Positions 10,208 to 18,979 of a DNA stretch of 64,000 nucleotides are shown piece after piece; position 1 is the stretch's first letter, and the number at the start of each line of letters is the position of its first letter. Both the position numbers and the translations under genes were made by a program. This DNA is from VAZQ01 sp963785745 (GTDB taxonomy: Bacteria; Pseudomonadota; Alphaproteobacteria; Rhizobiales; Xanthobacteraceae). The stretch is taken from NCBI GenBank assembly GCA_963785745.1, contig CAWAWR010000021.1, forward strand, positions 558,001-622,000, in the 5' to 3' direction. The notes under the pieces were generated by a model. It did no database searches. It was given only the letters and a program-made list of their open reading frames with translations, and had not been told where the DNA came from.

Positions 10208-11208
10208 TTAGAGCCTCAACAACTTCTTCGCATTGCCGGAGAATATCGCATCCTTCTCCGCGTTCGAAATCTCCAGCGCCTCGACCGCATGGAGCGAATT
10301 GGCGATCAGGCCGCGCCCTCCTTCGGCGTCGAACGGCGCGTCGGTGGCGAACAGGCAGGAGGGCGTCCCGAAGAACGCATGCCCGCACCGCGTCGGCGCG
10401 TCCTCGCCGAGCGCGGTGTCGGCATAGAGCATCTTGAAATAGTCGAGCGGCGGCTTCTTCAGCCCGCACTCCTGCGCGACCGGATTGCTCTCGGGCGTGC
10501 CGAAGAAGATCTGCCGGAAACCGAGCTTAATCTTGCCGGCGAAATACGGGATCATGCCGCCCATGTGATGGGTGACGATCTTCAAGCGTCGGCAGTTCGT
10601 CGAAGATGCCGGAATAGATCAGGCGCGTCATGCACGCGGTGGTTTCGTAGGGCCAGCCGAAGCTGAACCAGATCTCGTTTTCCGACGCCTTCTCGCTGGC
10701 ATAGTCCGAAAAATTCGGGCCGCGCATGGGATGCACGAAGACCGGCAGATCGTGCGCGGCCATCTTCTGGAAGATCGGCCGGAATTCGGGAGCGCTTAAC
10801 GGCTTGCCGGCGACATTGGTGAACACCTGGATGCCGCGCGCGCCGAGCTGCGCTGATCGCACGGTCGATCTCGTCGAGGCAGGCCTCGACATTGTTCATC
10901 GGCAACGACGCGATGAACGCCGGAAAGCGATCCGGGTGGCTGCGGCAGACCTCGGCCAGCGCGTCGTTCGCGGCGCGCGCCAATTCCGGCGACTGGTCAG
11001 GCGTTGCGACCAGCTCGAGCGGCGGGTTGGCGAGGCAGATCACCTGGCGCAGGTCGTCGAACTGATCGAGCAGGCGACGCCGCGCGTCGACATCGACCAA
11101 CGCCTTCAGCCGCGGAAAACCGGTCACCGCGATATGGTCGGGCGCGAGCTTCGCCAGGCGATCGAGATACGCCTTCGGCATGAAGTGATTGAACACGTCG
11201 ATGATCAC
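10208..11208 (-). CDS. Amidohydrolase (ACMSD / resorcylate decarboxylase type), two frameshifts
   Basis: The protein starts MIIDVFNHFMPKAYLDRL and contains segments typical of amidohydrolase_2 decarboxylases: PDRFPAFIASLPMNN, then, in a second frame, PIFQKMAAHDLPVFVHPMRG and WPYETTACMTRLIYSG, then, in a third frame, KIVTHHMGGMIPYF and PSCLFATDAPFDAEGG. The metal-binding histidines (VHP, THHMGG) and the late aspartate (ATDAPF) are present. Frame breaks lie near 10850 and 10590. Relatives decarboxylate aromatic acids or cleave ring products, in keeping with the neighbouring dienelactone hydrolase. Repaired length is about 333 residues. Confidence 0.8.
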
Positions 11209-11341
11209 GTTCGAGCAACCTCCTCGATGGCAGCAAGCTCTGGAACGGGGAATTTCTGCAATTGCGGACCGGGACAGCCACTATATCATGCGCTCGCGAG
11301 ACTGTGCGGGTTTGACGCGCGTCCCGGGCCGGGAGTGAAGC

Positions 11342-12109
11342 ATGAACCTCAGAAGAATAGGACTCGCGTTGATCGCCACGTTGTCATGGGGGAGCACGGT
11401 GCAGGCAGCCGACGTCAAAGTCCTGGCCTCCAATTCGGTGCGGACCATGCTGGAAGACATCGCGCCGCTGTTCACGCGCGCCAGCGGAAACAAGGTCACG
11501 CTCGGTTTCGGGACCTCGTCGCAGGTCGCCAAGCGCGTGCTGTCGGGCGAGCCCGCCGATCTCCTGGTCGTCACGCCCGACGTCGTCGATGAATTGACCA
11601 AGGCGGGCAAGCTTGCGCCCGGGGCAAGCGTCGCCATCGCGCGCTCGCTGATGGGCGTCGGCGTGCGCGCGGGCGCTCCCCGGCCGGACATCGGCACACC
11701 GGCGGCGCTGCGAGCGACGCTGCTCGCGGTGAAGGCGGTCACGTTCTCGGACCCGGCGACCGGCGCGGCCAGCGGCGTGCACACGGTCAAGGTCTTCGAG
11801 CAGCTCGGCATCGCCGACGCGATGAAGCCGAAATATCGGCTGGGTGACGGCACCTCGTCCGGCCGGCTGGTGGTGAGCGGCGAAGCCGATCTCGCGATCT
11901 GGCAGATCAGCGCGATGAAGCCGGTCGCCGGGCTCGAGGTCGTCGGGCCGCTGCCGGCCGAGCTGCAACTCACCACGCACCTGTCGGCCGTTCCGGGCGC
12001 CGGCGCCACGTCGCCCGACGCCGCCAAGGCCCTGATCGCTTTCTTCGCGTCTCCCGAAGCCGCCGCCGTGATGCGGGCGCGGGGCCTGGAGCCGGGCGGT
12101 GGCCCCTAG
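11342..12109 (+). CDS. ModA-like extracellular solute-binding protein
   Basis: A 255-residue exported protein with a signal peptide (RIGLALIATLSWGSTVQA, cleaved before ADVKVLAS) and a class II periplasmic-binding fold similar to molybdate-binding ModA. Characteristic segments are IAPLFTRASGNKVTLGFGTS, GEPADLLVVTPDVVDEL and VRAGAPRPDIGT. Two paralogues lie at 29567 and 32119. In none of the three is a ModB permease or ModC ATPase adjacent, so molybdate transport is not assumed. It may sense or bind a small anion or organic acid. GGGAGTGAAG precedes the start. Confidence 0.8.
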   Translation: MNLRRIGLALIATLSWGSTVQAADVKVLASNSVRTMLEDIAPLFTRASGNKVTLGFGTSSQVAKRVLSGEPADLLVVTPDVVDELTKAGKLAPGASVAIARSLMGVGVRAGAPRPDIGTPAALRATLLAVKAVTFSDPATGAASGVHTVKVFEQLGIADAMKPKYRLGDGTSSGRLVVSGEADLAIWQISAMKPVAGLEVVGPLPAELQLTTHLSAVPGAGATSPDAAKALIAFFASPEAAAVMRARGLEPGGGP

Positions 12110-12213
12110 CACTCCTTATAAGCGCGGGCCGTTGGCCCATAACACAGACCGACAACGTTCATTAACCTTTCCAAGGTGATAATGCCCGTCATTCCGCAAA
12201 TCCTGGGACGGGG

Positions 12214-14128
12214 ATGCGTACCTTATTCCGATTTTTTCGCTCGAAAGCCGGGCGGATTTTGATCGTCTATTTGATCCTCGCCGGCGCCATCAGCGCCGCG
12301 GTCGCGAGTTATTTCTACACCTCCAGCCTGCAGACGTTCGTCGACCAGAAGGTCGAAGAGAAAGCCACCGTTCTTCAACTGGTCGACGCGTTCGTGACCA
12401 ACTACTCGCGGCTGCGGTCCCAGTTCGGCGAGAACGCGCCCGTCCCGGCCACGTTCCGCGCCCATTCGATCGAAAGCTTCAACAAGCAGCTTGGCGAGAA
12501 CGGCTCGCTGGTCCTGCGCTGGGTCGGGCGTCCGGGCCGCCACATCACGACGCCGCCCGTCGACCCGGCGATGGCCGACATGGTCGAGGCGTTCGCCACG
12601 ACGACCGACCGCAGCCCGCGATCCACGCTCACGACCATCGACAACCGGCAGGTCCTGCGAACGGTCTATCCGTCGCTGGCCAACGAGCAGAGCTGCGTGA
12701 CCTGTCACAATCAGCTCCAGCCGGACAAGGTCCAGTGGCGCCTGAACGACGTCATGGGCGCGTTCGCGATCGACATCCCGGTTGCGACTTTCCTCCAGAG
12801 CATCCGGACGCAAAGCTACACGGTCGCGCTCGCCCTTTTCCTTGCGCTGGCGGGAATTGGCCTGGCGGTCTCGATCCTGCACTTTCGTCAACTGAACGAG
12901 CGGGAATGGTCGGCGGAGCACGTGCAGATCCAGAACATCCGGTTCAACGCCGCCCTGAACAACATGTCCCAGGGCTTGTGCATGTTCGACAGCGACAAGC
13001 GGCTGGTCGTCTACAACGAGCGATATGCAAAACTGTATTCGCTGCCGCCCGAGCTGCTCGAGCCCGGAACGTCGCACGAAGCCATCATCAAGCATCGCGT
13101 CGCAAGCGGCATCCTGGCGAAATCGGAACGGGAACAGTTTACGGCGCTGAACAAGCATTCGCCCGACGCGGTATCGAGCCGGACCGACAAGCTCAACGAC
13201 GGCCGCCAGATCAAGGTCGTGCGCGCGCCGATGCCGGGCGGCGGGTGGGTCGCGACCCACGAGGACGTGACCGAGCAGGTGCATCGCGATTCGATCGATT
13301 CCGCCATCAAATCGTTCCGCGAGCGCGTCGAGAGCGTGCTCGCGACCGTCAGCGACTCGCACCAATGCGATGAAGTCGACGGCGACCGACCTGTTCGGAT
13401 CGTCCGAGCAGACCTCGCAACGCGCCAAGGGCATCCTGCAGTCGTCGCAGGGCGCGTCGACCAGCGTCGAGAATGCCGCCGCCTCCACCCGCCAGATGTC
13501 CACCGCCGCCAGCGAGATCGGCCAGCAGGTCGCTCAGACCACCAAGGTCGTGCACAGCGCCGTGACCAAGGTGCGGGCGACCAACGACCAGTTCGCCGGA
13601 CTGTCCAATGCGGCGCAGAAGATCGGCGACGTCATCAATCTGATCCAGCAGATTTCCGGCCAGACCAATCTGCTTGCGCTCAACGCCACGATCGAAGCGG
13701 CGCGCGCCGGTGAAGCCGGGCGCGGCTTCGCGGTGGTCGCATCCGAAGTGAAATCGCTCGCGCTGCAAACCGGCAAGGCGACCGAAGAGGTCGCCGAGCA
13801 GATCTCGGCGGTGCAGGCGTCCACCAAAGGCGCGATTCAGGCGGTCGGCAGCATCGAGAAATGCATCGACGAGATCAGCTCGTACACGTCCGCGGTCGCG
13901 GGATCGATCGAGGAACAGGGCGCGGCGACGCTCGACATCTCCAACAACGTCGCGAATGCCGCGCACGAAACCGGCAAGATCGTCGCCGTCCTGGGCGAGG
14001 TCGCCGATGCCGCGGTCGCAACCCGGACGTCGGCGGAGATCGTGCTGTCGGCATCGAAATCGGTCGAAGGCGCGGTCGACAATCTGCGGCACGAGATCGA
14101 GACCTTCCTCGGCAACGTCGCGGCCTGA
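12214..14128 (+). CDS. Methyl-accepting chemoreceptor with DUF3365-like CxxCH sensor and PAS domain, one frameshift
   Basis: Domain order is an N-terminal membrane helix (ILIVYLILAGAISAAVASYF), a periplasmic region with a c-type heme motif CVTCH near residue 160, a second helix (VALALFLALAGIGLAVSIL), a PAS_7 domain (NNMSQGLCMFDSDKRLVVYN) and a methyl-accepting signalling domain with the conserved tip IEAARAGEAGRGFAVVASEV. The signalling part is in a second frame; one extra base near 13360 separates VSDS from TNAMKSTATDLFG. Heme-containing sensors of this type are thought to respond to redox state or gases. No HAMP domain is visible. No che or flagellar gene is nearby. Repaired length is about 637 residues. 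Confidence 0.85.
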
Positions 14129-14177
14129 GCCGCGCCCGCCGGCCGCATCGCCTTTCATTTGCTATGGCTCTATCCTC

Positions 14178-14265
14178 CGTCATGCCCGGCTTTGTGCCGG
14201 GCATCCACGTCTTGTTCTCGCAACTGAGTAGGACGTGGATGGCCGGGACAAGCCCGGCCATGACG
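14178..14265. repeat. Intergenic palindrome, CATGCCCGGC/GCCCGGCCATG family, copy 1
   Basis: Two nested hairpin arms (CATGCCCGGC...GCCGGGCATCCACGTC and GACGTGGATGGCC...GCCCGGCCATGAC) form a long cruciform-like repeat. The same family occurs at 35270 with the two arms exchanged. The 3' edge, ATGACGAAGGAGAG, supplies the ribosome-binding site of the Bug gene that starts at 14280. Confidence 0.8.
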
Positions 14266-14279
14266 AAGGAGAGAGTACG

Positions 14280-15252
14280 ATGCGACCAGCCCGAATTGCA
14301 CTCGCGGTAACGTTTGCAGCGTGTGCGCTTTCGGTCTCCCCCGCCCTCGCCCAGCCCTATCCGTCGAAGCCCGTCCGTCTCGTGGTGCCGTTCGCGGCCG
14401 GCGGCGCGGTCGATCAGCTTGCGCGCATTGTCGCCGCCCGGCTTCAGGAGTCGTTCGGCCAGCCGGTGGTGGTCGAGAACCGCGCCGGCGCCGGCGGCAC
14501 CACCGGCGCGAACGACGTCGCGAAGGCGGCCCCCGACGGCTACACCATTTTGCAGAATACCAACGGACAGGCGATCAGCCCGGCGATCTACAAATCGCTG
14601 CCGTTCGACACCATGCGCGACTTCATCCCGGTGACGCAGCTCGTCGGAACATCAACGGTGCTGGTGGCCAACACCAAGCTGCCGGCCCGCTCGGCCAGGG
14701 AGCTGATCGCACTCGCGAAGGCGAAACCCGGCAGCCTCAACTACGGCATGACCGGCGTCGGCAATTCGCTGCACCTGACCATGGAAATGTTCAAGCGCGC
14801 GGCCGGGAATCGACATCCAGGCGATTCCCTATCGCGGCGATGCGCCGCTCAACACCGCGCTGATCGCCGGCGAGATCGACGTCGCGGTGGTGCCGCTCGC
14901 CGCGATCGTGCCCCACGTTCAATCGGGCGCGATACGCGCGCTGGCGGTGAGCAGCGCGCAGCGCTCGCCGCTGCTGCCGGACGTGCAGACGTTCTCCGAA
15001 GATGCCGTCCCAGGCTTCGAGGCTTCGGGCTGGCAGGGCTGGTTCGTGCCGGCGAAGACGCCGCCCGAGATCGTCGCCGCGATCCATCGCGAGACCGCGA
15101 AGATCATCGCCGATCCCGCGATGGCGAAGCGCCTGCTCGCGATGGGCAACGACCCGGTCGGCTCGACGCCCGAAGCGTTCGCGGCAAAATTCCGCGACGA
15201 CGTCGCGAGATTTGCTAAGGTCATCAAGGACGCGGGCATTCCTTTGCAATAA
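14280..15252 (+). CDS. Bug-type periplasmic solute receptor, one frameshift
   Basis: Signal peptide MRPARIALAVTFAACALSVS, then YPSKPVRLVVPFAAGGAVDQ, VENRAGAGGTTGANDVAK, PDGYTILQNTNGQAISPAIY and LNYGMTGVGNSLHLTMEMF. An extra G near 14805 (in AAGID) shifts the frame; the remaining protein continues with AIPYRGDAPLNTALIAGEID and WQGWFVPAKTPPEIV to 15252. It is closely similar to the next gene (shared TILQNTNG, YGMTGVGN, PYRGDAPLNTALIAGE), so the pair arose by tandem duplication. It heads the operon Bug-Bug-extradiol dioxygenase, which suggests an aromatic acid or a related precursor as ligand. Confidence 0.85.
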
Positions 15253-15279
15253 GCCCGACAGGCAAACCGGGAGAGCGCC

Positions 15280-16248
15280 ATGAGAAGGCCGGCATTGTTG
15301 ATGGCCTGCGCCCTCGTGCTGCTGGGCACAGCGCCGGCGGCGGCGCAGACCTATCCGACGAAGCCGATCCGCATCGTGGTGCCGTTCGTGGCCGGCGGCG
15401 CCGTCGATCTGCTGGCCCGCATCATGGGCCAGAAGCTCACGGAGGCGCTCGGCCAGCCGGTCATCATCGAGAACCGTCCCGGCGCGGGCGGCAATGCGGC
15501 GGCCGACCTGGTCGCGAAGTCGCCGCCCGACGGCTACACCATCCTGCAGAACACCAACGGGCTCGCGATCAGCCCGGCGCTCTACAAAAAGCTGCCGTTC
15601 GATCCGGTGAAGGACCTCACCCCGGTCACGCAGCTCGTCGCCTCGCAGCTTCTGCTGGTGGCGACGCCGTCATTGCCGGCAAACACGACGCGCGAGCTGA
15701 TCGCGCTCGCGAAGTCGAAACCCGGCACGCTCAACTACGGCATGACCGGCGTCGGCAATCCGCTGCATCTCACCATGGAGATGCTGATGCACGCGGCCGG
15801 CGTCAAATTCCAGCCGATCCCGTACCGCGGCGACGCGCCGCTCAACACCGCACTGATCGCGGGCGAGGTGCATCTCGCGGTCGTGCCGTTCGCGACCGCC
15901 AAGCCGAACATCGAATCCGGGCGCCTGCGGGGCCTGGGCATCGCCGGCCCGAAGCGCTCGCCGTCGCTGCCCGACGTGCCGACCATCGCGGAAAGCGGCG
16001 TGCCGGGCTTCGAATCGGGGAGCTGGCAGGGCTGGTTCGTGCCGGCCGGAACGCCGCCCGAGGTGATTGCGTTGATCCAGCGCGAGGCCGCCAAAGCGCT
16101 GAAAATGCCGGATGTCCGCGCCCGGATGGACGCCACCGCCAACGAGGTTGTCGGTTCAACGGCGGACGAATTCGCGGTAAGATACCGGGCGGATCTGGCG
16201 CAATTCGCCAAGGTCGTGAAGGACGCCGGCATCCCGCAGCAGGACTAG
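15280..16248 (+). CDS. Bug-type periplasmic solute receptor
   Basis: An intact 322-residue Bug protein with signal peptide RRPALLMACALVLLGTAPAAA and mature start QTYPTKPIRIVVPFVAGG. The ligand-loop motifs are PPDGYTILQNTNGLAISPAL and PIPYRGDAPLNTALIAGE. GGGAGAG precedes the start. It lies 27 bases after its duplicate and 3 bases before the extradiol dioxygenase gene, so the three are surely cotranscribed. The tight coupling predicts that the ligand feeds ring cleavage by the downstream enzyme. Confidence 0.92.
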   Translation: MRRPALLMACALVLLGTAPAAAQTYPTKPIRIVVPFVAGGAVDLLARIMGQKLTEALGQPVIIENRPGAGGNAAADLVAKSPPDGYTILQNTNGLAISPALYKKLPFDPVKDLTPVTQLVASQLLLVATPSLPANTTRELIALAKSKPGTLNYGMTGVGNPLHLTMEMLMHAAGVKFQPIPYRGDAPLNTALIAGEVHLAVVPFATAKPNIESGRLRGLGIAGPKRSPSLPDVPTIAESGVPGFESGSWQGWFVPAGTPPEVIALIQREAAKALKMPDVRARMDATANEVVGSTADEFAVRYRADLAQFAKVVKDAGIPQQD

Positions 16249-16251
16249 CAA

Positions 16252-17262
16252 ATGACGATACAAGGACTGGGCTATGTCGGCGTCCGCGCGAAGTCGCTCG
16301 AGGACTGGGCGGGCTTCGGCGAGAAATTCCTGGGGCTGCAGCTCGTGGACAAGAGCCGCGGCAGCCTTGCCTTCCGCATGGACGACCGCAAGCAGCGCGT
16401 GGTGGTCACGCCGGACGGCGGCGAGGGTGTCGCGTTCTTCGGCTGGGAGGCCGAGAGCGCCGCGGCGGTCGACGCCTATGCCGCGCGGCTGGAGCAGGCC
16501 GGCGTTGCCGTGACGCGCGGCACGCGCGCGCTCGCCGACGAACGCCGCGTCGCCGGCCTGATTGCCTTCGACGATCCGGTCGGCAACCGGCTGGAAATCT
16601 TCCACGGCCCCGAGATCGCGAGCGAGCCGTTCAAGCCCGGCCGCAATATCTCGGGCTTCCGCACCGGCACGCTGGGCATGGGCCACGCCGTGCTGCACGT
16701 CAAAAGCATCCACGACGTGATCCCGTTCTATCGCGACGTGCTCGGCTTCCGCCTGTCCGACTTCATGACGCGGCCGTTCAACGCCTATTTCTTCCACGCC
16801 AATCCGCGCCACCATTCCGTCGCCTTCATCGAGACCGGCCGCAACGCCACGCACCATCTGATGATGGAGCTCTACAATCTCGACGACGTCGGCCAGTGCT
16901 ACGACCTCGCGCTCGGCGAGGAAGGCCGCATCGGCGTCACGCTCGGCCGCCACATCAACGACGAGGTGACGTCGTTCTATTCCAACACGCCGTCGGGCTT
17001 CATGGTGGAATACGGCTGGGGCGGACGCGTCATCGACGTCGACAATTGGCAGCCGGAAGAAGTGAACTGGGGCCCGAGCATGTGGGGCCACGACCGGATG
17101 TGGATGCCGCCGGAAGGCCGCGTCGAGGCGCGCAAGCTCCGCATCGCCGCCGCCGCGTCGGGGCTGCGCAAGCCGGTCAACGTGATCGAAGGCAATCACG
17201 AGCGCATGGCCGGCGTGTGCCCCTGGTGGGACGGCGTGCGCACCGGCGAAGCGGCGGAGTAG
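16252..17262 (+). CDS. Type I extradiol dioxygenase (BphC-like, VOC fold)
   Basis: A 336-residue two-domain vicinal-oxygen-chelate enzyme. By comparison with 2,3-dihydroxybiphenyl 1,2-dioxygenase, the Fe(II) ligands are His145 (GMGHAVLHV), a histidine at 201/202 (THHLMMEL) and Glu253 (MVEYGWGG). The acid/base pair is present as His234 (LGRHINDEV) and Tyr243 (SFYSN). It should open a catecholic ring next to the hydroxyls using O2 in the cytosol. The C-terminal 60 residues (WMPPEGRVEARKL onward) extend beyond BphC and occur in related rhizobial proteins. The natural substrate is not evident. Confidence 0.9.
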   Translation: MTIQGLGYVGVRAKSLEDWAGFGEKFLGLQLVDKSRGSLAFRMDDRKQRVVVTPDGGEGVAFFGWEAESAAAVDAYAARLEQAGVAVTRGTRALADERRVAGLIAFDDPVGNRLEIFHGPEIASEPFKPGRNISGFRTGTLGMGHAVLHVKSIHDVIPFYRDVLGFRLSDFMTRPFNAYFFHANPRHHSVAFIETGRNATHHLMMELYNLDDVGQCYDLALGEEGRIGVTLGRHINDEVTSFYSNTPSGFMVEYGWGGRVIDVDNWQPEEVNWGPSMWGHDRMWMPPEGRVEARKLRIAAAASGLRKPVNVIEGNHERMAGVCPWWDGVRTGEAAE

Positions 17263-17265
17263 TTG

Positions 17266-17664
17266 CTAGATCTTGCCGTGCGCCACCAGGTACAGCACCA
17301 CACCGAACGCCGTCATCCCGAACGCGATCGCTGAGATCGGCAGCAGCACCTCGACCGCGGCGTTTCCGCAGTTGAGCTGATACTGCCAGGTATCGAATTC
17401 GCGCGACGCCCAGCTGCGAAACGTTCGCCGCGGAGCGCCGTCGTCGGCGTCGTCACGGGTCACCCGCGACAGCACGAACGGCAGCGCGACAAAGATCAGG
17501 ATGAAGGCGCTCACGACGACGAGCAGCCAGTCGGTATAGCCGTCGCTGGCGAAGGTCCATGCCGACAGAATGAACCACAGCGCAAGCGCCGCGATGGCGG
17601 CGTAAACATACGGATGCAGTTCGCTCAAGGCTGGACGATCGCGACGAGGGTTGTCATCAGCCAT
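17266..17664 (-). CDS. Small membrane protein, hypothetical
   Basis: A 132-residue protein with three hydrophobic segments: YVYAAIAALALWFILSAWTF, TDWLLVVVSAFILIFVALPF and ISAIAFGMTAFGVVLYLVA. The start MADDNPRRDR at 17664 is preceded by AGGAGGG at ideal spacing, which excludes the longer frame. It is convergent with the dioxygenase operon, only three bases after its stop. Similar small membrane proteins are common in Bradyrhizobium relatives; function unknown. Confidence 0.7.
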   Translation of the reverse strand: MADDNPRRDRPALSELHPYVYAAIAALALWFILSAWTFASDGYTDWLLVVVSAFILIFVALPFVLSRVTRDDADDGAPRRTFRSWASREFDTWQYQLNCGNAAVEVLLPISAIAFGMTAFGVVLYLVAHGKI

Positions 17665-17950
17665 GACGCCCTCCTTTTCTTGCAAACGCAGAGGGGTCTG
17701 CTACGTCGCCCGCATGAATCACGTAGGCACTAGCGGTGCACGTCGCAAGATTTTTGGCCGGACCCGGACGGTGTGGGGAACAGTTTCGAGAAGCACGGGC
17801 GACACACGGTTCCCTCCGCGCACGAAACAGTCCGCGAAGTTCCAGTTGCATGGTCATCGCATGGAGAGGCGAGACATTTCAGCCATACCGGAACGTTCGT
17901 ACAACTTGTTTGTTCGCACGGCGTGACCTCCAATCAAGCGAGGTGAAATC

Positions 17951-18223
17951 ATGCGAATACTGATCGCAGCGTCGGCACTGGCGCTTCTGACCACGCCATC
18001 CCTTGCCCAGACCGGGACCGGACAGTTCTGCCTCAGAGGTCCGACCGGGTCGGCGCAATGCACCTTCCAGACCATGGCGCAATGCGAGATGGCCAAGCCG
18101 GCCGGCTTGGCGTCCCAGTGCTTCGACCGCACCCAGCTTCAGGGCACCACGGGCTCCGGCGTGGGGGTACCACCCGGCGGCAGCGCAGCGCCCCCCGTGG
18201 GCACCAGCCCGGCGCCACGCTAA
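17951..18223 (+). CDS. DUF3551-like small exported protein (copy 1)
   Basis: A 90-residue protein with a signal peptide (MRILIAASALALLTTPSLAQ) and a short cysteine-containing mature part: FCLRGP, CTFQTMAQCEMAK and SQCFDRTQL, followed by a glycine/proline tail. The CTFQTMAQC core and cysteine spacing match DUF3551-type exported proteins of Rhizobiales. The next gene is a diverged tandem copy. Secreted or periplasmic; function unknown. Confidence 0.75.
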   Translation: MRILIAASALALLTTPSLAQTGTGQFCLRGPTGSAQCTFQTMAQCEMAKPAGLASQCFDRTQLQGTTGSGVGVPPGGSAAPPVGTSPAPR

Positions 18224-18391
18224 GCGGCGTCAGACAACGTCGCAGCGACAGCCGCCTATGCATGGCCGCCATGTGCTCTTGGACGGCGCGCCAAAGCCGC
18301 CGCAGTTGTGACCGGTACAATTTTAATCTCCGGGAACCATCGAATGAGTTTCTTGGTTGCCGGCCGTGCGTCCATCGCAAGAGGTGCAACC

Positions 18392-18679
18392 ATGCGTACA
18401 CTCATCGCTGCAACAGCATTGACGTTTTCCGTCCTGACGGCGCAGTCCGCCGTGGCCCAGGACATTGCCGGGACCAGACAAATCTGCCTCAGCACGCCCT
18501 CGGGGCCGTCGCTGTGCACGTTCCAGACCATGGCCCAATGTGAAAATGCCAAGTTACCAACGACGACATCGCGGTGCGTCGACCGCTCGTCGGTGGAGGG
18601 CACCGTCGGCTCGGGCTCCAGCTCCCCATCGCCGATCGGCCCCGCTTCGCCGCCCGTGGGTGACGGCGGCCAGCGCTAG
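18392..18679 (+). CDS. DUF3551-like small exported protein (copy 2)
   Basis: The start at 18392 gives signal peptide MRTLIAATALTFSVLTAQSA, then ICLSTPSGPSLCTFQTMAQC and SRCVDRSSVEG. It shares the CTFQTMAQCE core, three further cysteines and the Pro/Gly/Ser-rich tail with the gene at 17951, so the two are tandem duplicates. The four conserved cysteines could form two disulfides in the periplasm. Confidence 0.75.
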   Translation: MRTLIAATALTFSVLTAQSAVAQDIAGTRQICLSTPSGPSLCTFQTMAQCENAKLPTTTSRCVDRSSVEGTVGSGSSSPSPIGPASPPVGDGGQR

Positions 18680-18807
18680 GTCACGTAGATTTGCTCGGCG
18701 GCGTCGAAGCGAGCACGCGTTCCGACGCCGCGCCTGCCGCTCCGGCTTGAGAAGCGTTCCTCGCATTCTTATTTCGATAGGACGGGAGGCTTCTAACGGA
18801 GGAACCC

Positions 18808-18969
18808 ATGCGCGCCTTTGTTCTTGCCTTGGTCGCCGTCTCGGTGCTCGCGACGTCATGGTCGTTCACCCTGAACGCCTTTCAGGAGACCGCCGCTCAA
18901 AACATGACCACCGGCTCCGCCCGCCTCGACCAGCAGGAGGCGGTAAATCTGCTCGGCCGCGAAGGATAG
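18808..18969 (+). CDS. Short exported/membrane-anchored protein, 53 residues
   Basis: Reads MRAFVLALVAVSVLATSWSF then TLNAFQETAAQNMTTGSARL and ends in GREG. A GGAGG ribosome-binding site lies six bases before the ATG. The N-terminus is a signal or anchor helix. The FQETAAQ and TTGSARLDQQEAVN segments match a conserved short rhizobial protein known from memory, so this is likely a real gene despite its size. It ends 11 bases before the convergent boxB gene. Confidence 0.6.
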   Translation: MRAFVLALVAVSVLATSWSFTLNAFQETAAQNMTTGSARLDQQEAVNLLGREG

Positions 18970-18979
18970 CCGCCCGCGG

